From contig NZ_CP020478.1 in the NCBI RefSeq assembly GCF_002080395.1, forward strand, positions 570,886 to 634,885: DNA of 64,000 nt, written 5' to 3'. The notes under the pieces were generated by a model, which was not told the origin of the DNA, ran no database searches, and saw only the letters and a program-made list of their open reading frames with translations. The DNA comes from Campylobacter helveticus. GTDB lineage: Bacteria > Campylobacterota > Campylobacteria > Campylobacterales > Campylobacteraceae. Positions 36,064 to 43,489 of the stretch are shown here, in pieces. Position numbers and translations under genes: made by a program. Within the stretch, counting starts at the first letter, position 1; each line of letters starts with the position of its first letter.

Positions 36064-36071
36064 TCTTGCTT
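36055..36071 (+). promoter_or_regulatory. Sigma-54 promoter
   Basis: TGGAACACATCTTGCTT fits the RpoN consensus TGGCAC-N5-TTGC, with GG (36056-57) and GC (36068-69) exactly ten bases apart. It lies about 60 bases before the ATG at 36132. In Campylobacter RpoN drives flagellar rod, hook and basal body genes under FlgSR control. Confidence 0.7.
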
Positions 36072-36131
36072 ATATTATTTATATAAATATATTTAGGTTG
36101 AAGGCAAAAAAATCTAAATCAAGGAATTAAT

Positions 36132-37343
36132 ATGAGTATCTTTAGTATCAACGATAACTCAAACTATACTTCTATACTTTCACAAGCAAAAGCTAGTAAA
36201 GAAAGTAAAGAGAATTCTAAAATAAGTTTTGCTAATGCTTTTTTAAAACAAAATGCTAGTAAATTAAATGAAATTCAAAGTGCTAATTCACAAACTCTAA
36301 TAAAAAGTGAAGTTTTAAATAGTGGCTCAAATTCCACTCTTGACACAAACTATGGCTTATTTAGCGAATTTCAAAATACCGTTCATACTCTAAAATATAA
36401 ACAAGCAGATTTAAACAATGCTTCATCTTTAGCCTATGGTTACAGCGTAGATAAAAATGGCTATATGGGAAGTGATTTTAACAAAGCTGCGGGATTACCT
36501 GAAGATTTTAAAATACATAAATCTACTTTAGATGAGATAGAGAGATTTAATCAACATGGTATGGCTGATGAAACTAGTGGTAATTATTATAATAGTTTTG
36601 ATATGGCTTCTATTGTTAAATCCTATTATAATAGCTTTAATCAAGTAATCAGTGCATTTCCAAATGATAAAACAAGTTTTAGCGAAGCTGATTTAGAGCA
36701 ATTACCAAAAGGACTAAATTATGTCCATAACGAAAATAACGAAAAAATTGTAAAAAATATATTTAATGCGGAACAATTTCACGAAGCACAAGCGATTAAA
36801 TATTCTACTATGAATTTGGGTATGAACCTTATGAAACTTGACTTTTCTCCACAAAGTATGGAACAAGGACCTTCAAATGAAGGTGAATTTAATCCTGATA
36901 TGTCAGTTTATCCACAAAATGAAGATGGAAGTTATTCTAAAGAAGCTTTATTTATGAGTTTTTTAAAGTCTTATTCGCCTATTCCATCTTCAAATCAAGT
37001 TGTTTTGAGTCCTGAAGCAAAAGTTCGTGAAGCAAAACTTGAGCTAGAAATGAAAGCAAATCCTTCTTTTAGCGTTTCCTTAGACGACATTATGACGGGC
37101 AAAGTTGATTTTGCAAGTTTGTTAAAAGGCTATGCACAAGATGGCTGGCTTGATGCGAGTATATACGCAATGGAAACAGGAGCTAAATGGCAAAATATAT
37201 ATGTAGGCAATGGTGCTTGGTTTGATAATCAGTTTAATCAAGCAAAAGCTAACGGCTGGAAAGCAAGTAGTGAAAGTATCGATTCTTATGTTGAATCTAT
37301 AATGGATAGACTTAATAATCTTATGGGACAAACTAGGGTTTAG
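36132..37343 (+). CDS. Hypothetical protein under a sigma-54 promoter
   Basis: 403 residues, Ser/Asn-rich, no Sec signal peptide and no membrane segment. The start MSIFSINDNSNYTSILSQAK is polar and disordered-looking, like N-termini of flagellar type III substrates. The C-terminal half is helical and ends GWKASSESIDSYVESIMDRL. RBS AAGGAAT. The RpoN promoter 60 bases upstream ties expression to the flagellar regulon. I do not recognise a family; export through the flagellum is a hypothesis. Confidence 0.65.
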   Translation: MSIFSINDNSNYTSILSQAKASKESKENSKISFANAFLKQNASKLNEIQSANSQTLIKSEVLNSGSNSTLDTNYGLFSEFQNTVHTLKYKQADLNNASSLAYGYSVDKNGYMGSDFNKAAGLPEDFKIHKSTLDEIERFNQHGMADETSGNYYNSFDMASIVKSYYNSFNQVISAFPNDKTSFSEADLEQLPKGLNYVHNENNEKIVKNIFNAEQFHEAQAIKYSTMNLGMNLMKLDFSPQSMEQGPSNEGEFNPDMSVYPQNEDGSYSKEALFMSFLKSYSPIPSSNQVVLSPEAKVREAKLELEMKANPSFSVSLDDIMTGKVDFASLLKGYAQDGWLDASIYAMETGAKWQNIYVGNGAWFDNQFNQAKANGWKASSESIDSYVESIMDRLNNLMGQTRV

Positions 37344-37386
37344 AAAAGACTTAAAAATAAAGGATTAATATCACTTAATTGTGATA

Positions 37387-37980
37387 TTAAAATCCAAAAT
37401 GCTCTATTTCAAAGTTTAAAGATTTAGGTAGATTGAGTTTGTAATCTTTAAGTTGCTTTTTGGGATTGATAATTAAGGCAAATCCACCTTTATTGTATCT
37501 ATCCCAAACGCTATAAAATTCTCTTTTAGAGCTAATGTATTCTCCATAGCTTGGGTCAAATATTTGCAAATAATTTCCTTTATGATTGATAATTACCACA
37601 AAATGTGGAAAGCGTGGGTCGTCTTCTATCTTCACTAAAATAGGAACAGACATAATGCTTTCTAAAATCTTTCTATCGATTTTATAGGATTTGCTTTGAA
37701 AGCCTAGCTTTTTAACGGCGTCATTTAAATCCGCAAAGCTTACCATATCAGTATAAAGTTGTTGTCCGCTCATAGCTTTTAGTAAATCTAATTCCGTTAA
37801 ATTGCTATCATCAAGTATGTTTATAAGTGTAGCTAAGGAAGCGGCACCGCAAGATTCTTCATAGTTTTGCCTTATAACTTTTTCATTTTTAATTTCTTGG
37901 TAAGACTTAACTACAAATTCTGCCTTTAAAAACAAAGGCAAAAGAGCAACCATTAATGCTATTTTTAGAATTTTTTCCAT
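37387..37980 (-). CDS. Periplasmic C39-type leader peptidase (FapD-like)
   Basis: 197 residues. A signal peptide (residues 1-20, LFLKAEF) sends it to the periplasm. The peptidase C39 core is clear: catalytic Cys44 in YEESCGAASLATLI, His126 in FPHFVVIINH, and Asp142 in IFDPSYGEY. C39 peptidases cleave after Gly-Gly of leader peptides and are usually fused to ABC transporters; stand-alone periplasmic versions occur next to a barrel, as FapD does in the Fap amyloid system. The gene overlaps the upstream barrel gene by 16 bases. Likely substrates are the two GG-leader precursors at 34.5-36.0 kb. Confidence 0.82.
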   Translation of the reverse strand: MEKILKIALMVALLPLFLKAEFVVKSYQEIKNEKVIRQNYEESCGAASLATLINILDDSNLTELDLLKAMSGQQLYTDMVSFADLNDAVKKLGFQSKSYKIDRKILESIMSVPILVKIEDDPRFPHFVVIINHKGNYLQIFDPSYGEYISSKREFYSVWDRYNKGGFALIINPKKQLKDYKLNLPKSLNFEIEHFGF

Positions 37981-38819
37981 AGATTGATACCAAAAATTGC
38001 ATCAGGAGCAGCAGAGCTTCCACCTAGACTTGCACTGACTGAAACGGCTGTATCTTGATTGATACTATAAGTAGAACCGCCACTAATTGTAGGAATTGAT
38101 CTGATTTCTGAATTTTTTACACCATTGATTTTTTGTTCGGTTTGAAATCTTTGCTCTGCTCCTAAATCTAAAGTGATTTTAGGGCTTAATACTATAGATA
38201 AATTGCCTCCAAAATAAATACTATTTCCATACTCTATTTTAGCAATTTTAAATTTTCTTTCTGCATTATAACCAAATCCTGTATAAATACTATATACCAC
38301 TGGATCGCTATATCCTCTTAAACTTGCCTCTAAGTTTTGGGATTGAAAATAAAAGTTTTTAGTTTGCAAAACTGTTTTTTCTCTTTGAATGATCGCTGTT
38401 TGAAATTTAATCTGCGGAACAAAGTCAGCAATGCTTTCTCCTGTATAAATAAAGCCTATCCATAAAGAATCAAAATTTAAAGTATTTTTGCTTGTAAAAG
38501 CACCTGAAATAATATTGTTATACTCTTGTCTTGCATAATTTCCACCGCCTGAAATAAGTAAATCAAAACTTGGAGTTAAAGTGTAAATAAAAGTTTGATT
38601 TAGATAAAGTTGTTTCGTATCATTCCAAACATTTAAATCTCCATTTACTCCAATATTTGGATAAATATAGTATGAGTGAGGATTTCCTGTGCTAAGCAAG
38701 GATAAACTTGTAATGCTTCTTAAGCCTATTTGCTTTTTAAACAAACTATCGATATTTAACTCATCACTAGCAAAAAGACAACCACTTAAAACTGCCAAGA
38801 TAAGAATAATTTTTTTCAT
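37965..38819 (-). CDS. Outer-membrane beta-barrel exporter (FapF/transporter-like)
   Basis: 284 residues from the ATG at 38819, preceded by AAAAGGAT and beginning directly with a signal peptide (residues 1-17, GCLFASDE). The mature part has amphipathic beta strands and ends GINLWKKF with terminal Phe, as for outer-membrane barrels. It resembles the phenol-pathway-type transporter barrels to which FapF belongs, though it is shorter. Overlap with the C39 gene shows that they work together, and it is the obvious exit pore for the cleaved products. A truncated duplicate lies at 33922-34338. Confidence 0.72.
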   Translation of the reverse strand: MKKIILILAVLSGCLFASDELNIDSLFKKQIGLRSITSLSLLSTGNPHSYYIYPNIGVNGDLNVWNDTKQLYLNQTFIYTLTPSFDLLISGGGNYARQEYNNIISGAFTSKNTLNFDSLWIGFIYTGESIADFVPQIKFQTAIIQREKTVLQTKNFYFQSQNLEASLRGYSDPVVYSIYTGFGYNAERKFKIAKIEYGNSIYFGGNLSIVLSPKITLDLGAEQRFQTEQKINGVKNSEIRSIPTISGGSTYSINQDTAVSVSASLGGSSAAPDAIFGINLWKKF

Positions 38820-38992
38820 TATAATCCTTTTGAAATATTGCATAGGGAGGAATAAAGCAAAAAATATTCCAAGTTAAGAATAGAAAGTGATAAAAATAAA
38901 AACTATTTGTCAATAGTCTTTTAAGAGAGCAAATAACTTATGCCTTAGTTGCTTTTATGCGAGTTTGGCGAGGTAAATTAAGAAAGAGAAAT

Positions 38993-39370
38993 TTAACACC
39001 CATTTAAATCTTTATCAAAACTAAGCTTTTTATAGTTTTGTAATTTACATTTAGCACAAATGAGTGCATCCACAAAATCTATATTTTTATGCTCTATAAT
39101 ATTTAATGCTTCTATTAATATTGCTTTATCTTTATTAATTACCCCCTCAAAACAAATTATGGTTTTTAAATCTTGTATAACCTCACTTTTGTCAATCTTA
39201 TAAAACTTTGTCAATACAAAATATGCCTCCATTAAGATGCCACTTAAAATCTCAACTTGGATTTGTCCGCTTTCTATTTGTTTAAAATACTCAATACTCA
39301 GTCTTAAATGCTCTTCATTATCGCCCACTAAAAAGCGAATTATAATGTTTGTATCAATGAGATAAACCAT
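38993..39370 (-). CDS. PIN-domain toxin (VapC-like)
   Basis: 125 residues covering a complete PIN fold. The first acidic residue is Asp6 in YLIDTNIIIRF, Glu48 lies in GILMEAYFVLTKF, and the late acidic cluster is NIDFVDALICAKC. PIN toxins cleave RNA, often initiator tRNA. The gene overlaps its antitoxin by 17 bases, with the antitoxin first, as usual for vapBC-like pairs. Confidence 0.82.
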   Translation of the reverse strand: MVYLIDTNIIIRFLVGDNEEHLRLSIEYFKQIESGQIQVEILSGILMEAYFVLTKFYKIDKSEVIQDLKTIICFEGVINKDKAILIEALNIIEHKNIDFVDALICAKCKLQNYKKLSFDKDLNGC

Positions 39371-39611
39371 ATTTTTCCTTCATAGCTTCAAACATAGCTT
39401 TTTCTTTTATTTTTTCTAAATTCTCTTGAGGCTTTTGATGATTTTTATATTTACCTGCAAGTTTTTCAACGATAGAATTTTGAGTTTGATTTGCTGGATA
39501 TGCAAAGGCTAACACCTTTTGTTTTCTCTTATCTACAATTTGAATTGCTTCCTTTAAGTTGGAAAAAATAGAAGTATTTTTTTGAATTTCACCTATACCG
39601 ATTTTAAACAT
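39354..39611 (-). CDS. Antitoxin partner of the PIN toxin
   Basis: 85 residues. The N-terminus IGIGEIQKNTSIFSNLKEAI looks like a short DNA-binding segment similar in layout to Phd/AbrB-type antitoxins, and the C-terminal half (LEKIKEKAMFEAMKEKYG) is helical and charged, as expected for a toxin-wrapping tail. Assignment rests mainly on overlap with the PIN gene. Confidence 0.7.
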   Translation of the reverse strand: MFKIGIGEIQKNTSIFSNLKEAIQIVDKRKQKVLAFAYPANQTQNSIVEKLAGKYKNHQKPQENLEKIKEKAMFEAMKEKYGLSH

Positions 39612-39666
39612 TATTAATCCTTTTTATATATAATGTTATGTATTATACATAAAAAAGGTTAAGGCA

Positions 39667-39999
39667 TTGAAAACAATTAACTTAGAACATTATCCTAAAA
39701 GTAAAAAGGTATTACAAGTGATGATACTAATTATAGCAGTTTGCATAAGTCTTTTGATAGCGTATTTTATGATAATCTATTTTCCATTTTACTTTGTTTT
39801 TAATTATGCTCTTAATGAAGAACAACAAACTAGGCTTATTGAACTTTATAATCAATTTGGAGATTCGGCAATTTTTACACTTTGCCTTTCTTTTTTGTGG
39901 ATAGCTTTCTATCACTACTTACATATATTACAAGTGAAGATACCAACACAACAAAAAAGCAAAACAACACCTCTACCACTACCATATAAAAAATATTAA
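39667..39999 (+). CDS. Two-helix membrane protein, unknown
   Basis: 110 residues from a TTG start with AAAAGGTTAAGG upstream. Membrane segments at about residues 17-42 and 68-90; the tail is basic and ends in a proline-rich stretch (TTPLPLPYKKY). No family recognised. It is divergent from the PIN-antitoxin pair. Confidence 0.5.
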   Translation: MKTINLEHYPKSKKVLQVMILIIAVCISLLIAYFMIIYFPFYFVFNYALNEEQQTRLIELYNQFGDSAIFTLCLSFLWIAFYHYLHILQVKIPTQQKSKTTPLPLPYKKY

Positions 40000-40053
40000 A
40001 ATTGCTTAAATCTTCAAGTAGCGGGATATGTTTTCTTAATCTGCTTTTTCATT

Positions 40054-40335
40054 TTATAAACTAATCCGCAATTTCTTTAATCCCACAGCTTTTGCATACT
40101 TTATTAAGGTATCAAAACTAGGATTATTAAGCTTAGTTTCAAATCTTGCTAATTGACTTTGCTTAATTCCAAGTTCTAAAGCTAAAGCACTTTGTGTCTT
40201 TTTGCTTTTTATCCTTGCTGCGATTAATTTTTTCTGCAATTCAAACCAAGCATTTAAATTTTCGTATTCTTTTTGAAATTCTTTATTTTTTAATTCTTTT
40301 TCTAAAACTTTATTTACAGGGATAAAATTACTCAT
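40054..40335 (-). CDS. HigA-type helix-turn-helix antitoxin
   Basis: 93 residues. The HTH_3 (Cro/C1) domain covers residues 33-88 with SALALELGIKQSQLARFE as the helix-turn-helix. Position after a RelE/HigB-like reading frame (overlap 8 bases, toxin first) fits the reversed order of higBA systems. The toxin partner is broken, so this antitoxin may now act only as a regulator. Confidence 0.8.
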   Translation of the reverse strand: MSNFIPVNKVLEKELKNKEFQKEYENLNAWFELQKKLIAARIKSKKTQSALALELGIKQSQLARFETKLNNPSFDTLIKYAKAVGLKKLRISL

Positions 40336-40649
40336 CGTTTAGTTCCTTTAATTTTTTATAAGCAATCTCAAGCTCATTTTTTGGTGTTTTTTGACTCTTT
40401 TTAATAAATCCGTGCAATATATAGATTTTCTTGTCTTTTTGAAAGGCGTAAAATAATCTTGCCACATTATCCTTACCCTTAACCCTCAGCTCAAAAAGTC
40501 CTCGACCTAAAAATTTAGAGTGAGGCTCTTTTACTTCATTGCCATATAGTTGCAAGAGTGAAAAAGTCGTTGAAATTTAGCTCTTATATCTATAGAGAAA
40601 TTTGATAAATTTCTAAAACCTTTTCATCATAAAAACTTACTTCAAACAT
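40328..40649 (-). pseudogene. Frameshifted HigB/Gp49-like toxin
   Basis: The original start is likely the ATG at 40649 (MFEVSFYDEKVLEIYQ). That frame hits a stop after 19 codons; SIDIRAKFQRLF continues in a second frame, and LQLYGNEVKEPHSKFLGRGL onward (40555-40328) in a third. Joined, the pieces give a normal RelE/Gp49 toxin of about 107 residues. The second shift lies in a T5 run (near 40568 on plus) that would be repaired by one added T. The open 75-residue 3' part lacks the first strands and helices, so the ribonuclease is probably inactive. Confidence 0.75.
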
Positions 40650-40741
40650 TAAAATTAAAATCCTCGATTTTTAATTGATGAGATATTATAACATAAATGT
40701 TATAATATAAATACCATATTTTCAAAATAATTTCTCATTAA

Positions 40742-41683
40742 CTACCCCAAATTCCCCAAAGCCTTCCTAAGCATTTCATTATTTGCCTTAGCATAAATGG
40801 TTGTTGTTTGCATACTTGCGTGTCTTAGTATCTTTTGTATAACGACAAGATTGACATTTTGTGAGGTGAGTTTCATCGCTAAGGTATGTCTTAAGAGGTG
40901 CAGACCTTTTTTATGAATTAAAGCCTTAGCATAAATTCTATTAATGATAATAAAAGCATTGCTCCTGTTTAAAAGTTTTCCATTATGCGTTTGCATAATA
41001 TAATTACTCTCTTTCAAATACTCTTTAAAATAATCAAGCTCATCATCAATATAAGCTTTTTTAATATAAGCAAATTGTTCCTTGCCTCCCTTAGCAAGTA
41101 TATTAATTTTTAGCATATCTTCTTCATCTTCATTAAAATCACACAAACGCACTTTTAAGCTTTCTGAAATTCTAAGCCCCGCATAAAGCATTAATTTAAT
41201 AAGAAGTGCATTTCTAAAACTTGCATAATCTTCTTTTTGTATTTTTAGTCTTTCTATGGTATTTATAAGTCTTTGAATTTCATCATCACTTAAATGCTCA
41301 AGCTTTTCTTCTCTTTTTTCATTTCTTGTATTAAGTTTTGAAAAATTAAAAGAGAACTCAAACAAATCTTCATTATTTTCATTAATGAAGGTAAAAAAGC
41401 TAGTTATTGCCCTTAGATAAGTAAGTTTTGTTTTTTTAGAAAGCTTTTTATGATTTTTAGACCTTATTTCCAAATAACTTAAGAAATTTGAAATATAGGA
41501 AGTTTTTATTTCTTTAAACTGCATTTCATCACAAAACTCTAAAGAATATTCTCTAAATTCGTTTAAAACTCTTTTATAAAGTTAAATTGTATTCAAAGAA
41601 TAATTTAAATCCTTAAAATGACAAAAATAAGCCTCAAGCTAAAAGTCTAAATCCTCTAAAAAATCGCCTCTTGTAAGCTTCAT
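40742..41683 (-). pseudogene. Tyrosine recombinase with two in-frame stops
   Basis: A continuous frame runs from the ATG at 41683 (MKLTRGDFLEDLDF) to 40742, interrupted by TAG at 41641-41639 (codon 15) and TAA at 41584-41582 (codon 34). Beyond these the frame is open, with an ATG at 41524 giving 260 residues. The catalytic domain is complete: R118, K145, H209, R212, H235 and Y244 (counted from that ATG) in GLRISE, AKGG, LHLLRHT, LRHAS and TIYAK. Without the N-terminal core-binding residues, activity is doubtful. It resembles XerD-type integrases and probably once moved the island. Confidence 0.78.
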
Positions 41684-41924
41684 TTAAGTTTCCTTTTGTT
41701 TTGTATATCATAATAATATATTATGTTATATATTTAACCCTAACCTAAACCCAAAAAAGATAAATTTATGCCTTTATTGAGGTTTATGGATAAGTTATAT
41801 ATTATTATCATTATATCAAAAATATGCTAATAATATAAAATAATAAACAATTAACCTTTTTAAATTAAAAATAATTACTCTAATATGCTATAATATCCTC
41901 ATAATTTCACAAAAAGGATAAAAT

Positions 41925-42149
41925 ATGAAAAATAATGCAGAAATTTTAAATAAAAACGAAGAAAATATCATTTCAAAAAGAATTCTTTTTAATAAGAAAA
42001 GTTTAGAAATGATAAATATGATGTTACCCGCTTATAAAGATGAAATTGATGATAATTTAAAAGAAAGTGAAAAAATCTCTTTATTTATTAATCTTTGTGT
42101 AGAAAAAATGTTTAAAAAAGACTTTTTGGATAGGATTAAGGAATTTTAG
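41925..42149 (+). CDS. Small hypothetical protein
   Basis: 74 residues with a good RBS (AAAAAGGATAAA). It is charged, with helices and a short FNKKSLEMINMMLPAYKDEI segment reminiscent of small plasmid or mobile-element proteins, but no family is recognised. It lies alone between the recombinase and the T6SS-like array. Confidence 0.5.
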   Translation: MKNNAEILNKNEENIISKRILFNKKSLEMINMMLPAYKDEIDDNLKESEKISLFINLCVEKMFKKDFLDRIKEF

Positions 42150-42180
42150 GATAGATTGGGACGATATTACTCAAAGGCAG

Positions 42181-43479
42181 CTAGTCTTCTTTAACATTAT
42201 GTTTTTTAGCATAGGCTTCTATCTTAGCTCTTAAATCTTGTGGGAAGTTATAACGATAAATTGCAGGGATTCTAGGGTCAAGAAGTCTATCAAGCTTATG
42301 TCTTTTATAATACCATTCTAGGTTTTCAGGGGTAAAATAATAAGGTGCATTAGGGTAGCCTTGAGGAGGAGTTAGGGCTGCTAGTTTGGCAGTTAAAATC
42401 ATAGAGTCTATTTTTAATTGTGCATCATTCCAGTCATTTGGAATATCATAACCATAAGCATTTACCATACCATTGTAATACCCTCCCCTATGGCGATCAA
42501 ATTCCCTTCTGCTTTCATAAGTAGAATCTACATCCCTTGGATCTTTTATTTTACCCTCAACTATATCACTTCTTAAGGCTCTATACATACTTCCAAATTC
42601 ATCGCGAGAAATTCTATACCTGTTATAATCAATGACCCAATCTACTCCCATAATTTCATCTATAAAAGGAAGCATACCAAATTCATCAGGTTTTAAAGTC
42701 TTAGCTAAGGTTTTAATCTCTTGTTCTCTTAAAGGATTTTTATGCACTCCTACCAAACCACTTCCTACCGCAATATCTGCATAACCATAAATAGCACCTA
42801 ATAAATTAGGTTTATCTAATATACTGCTTCCTCCACTTAGTTGTATATAAAGTATAGTAGCTTGGATAAATCTTGCATTAAAACCATTTTGAAACATATC
42901 ATTAGCTAGATATTTATAATCACCCAATATTCCTGCTGCCATACCCCATTCATTATGAAATAAACTTGATCTTAGATTATGTTTATTATCATCTACTGTT
43001 CTATATAATTCTTCATATTTAGGTTCTACATTTCCTTTTTCATCTACAGCTCCTATAGCTTCATAAGGTATATCCATAACAACACTTCTTATACCACTTC
43101 TAATGACTAGATATTTATATCTTTCTTTTTTAGTTTTTAATGAGTTATAATAAGCTTTTTCTGCTTTAGTCCAAGGAGCTATGCTTCCTTTAACAGGATC
43201 TTTTAAATATAAGTTTTGCCAATCTTTAAATTCAAGTAAAGTAGAACTTTGTCCTGTATAAAGATTAGGATCTAGGTATTGGGGTTGATAGTCTTTATAG
43301 GGGGAGTTTTGTTTGATATTGTGTGCTTCAAACAAAGCTTTGGAATATTCTTGGGTGTATTTGCCTACTTCACGCCCATCTTCTCTTTTATCAAATATAA
43401 TTTGATTTGTATTTTTATCAACTTCTAATATAAGTCCATTAGAAGTATAAATCTCGTAAATATCTTTATTACCACTCAT
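42181..43479 (-). CDS. Hypothetical protein, candidate T6SS effector (432 aa)
   Basis: 432 residues, no signal peptide. The central part is rich in Gly and aromatic residues (LSGGSSILDKPNLLGAIYGY, YNGMVNAYGYDIPNDW). No known catalytic motif is evident. It is the last gene of the minus-strand array, 10 bases after the 1106-residue gene, which suggests that the two belong to the same PAAR-like cassette. Effector status is inferred from the position. Confidence 0.6.
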   Translation of the reverse strand: MSGNKDIYEIYTSNGLILEVDKNTNQIIFDKREDGREVGKYTQEYSKALFEAHNIKQNSPYKDYQPQYLDPNLYTGQSSTLLEFKDWQNLYLKDPVKGSIAPWTKAEKAYYNSLKTKKERYKYLVIRSGIRSVVMDIPYEAIGAVDEKGNVEPKYEELYRTVDDNKHNLRSSLFHNEWGMAAGILGDYKYLANDMFQNGFNARFIQATILYIQLSGGSSILDKPNLLGAIYGYADIAVGSGLVGVHKNPLREQEIKTLAKTLKPDEFGMLPFIDEIMGVDWVIDYNRYRISRDEFGSMYRALRSDIVEGKIKDPRDVDSTYESRREFDRHRGGYYNGMVNAYGYDIPNDWNDAQLKIDSMILTAKLAALTPPQGYPNAPYYFTPENLEWYYKRHKLDRLLDPRIPAIYRYNFPQDLRAKIEAYAKKHNVKED

Positions 43480-43489
43480 CTTTATCCTT

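Noticed and set aside
42181-43479. Assignment of the 432-aa protein to a known polymorphic toxin domain (for example Ntox44)
   Set aside because: Only a vague likeness in Gly/Tyr-rich segments; no conserved catalytic residues could be matched.
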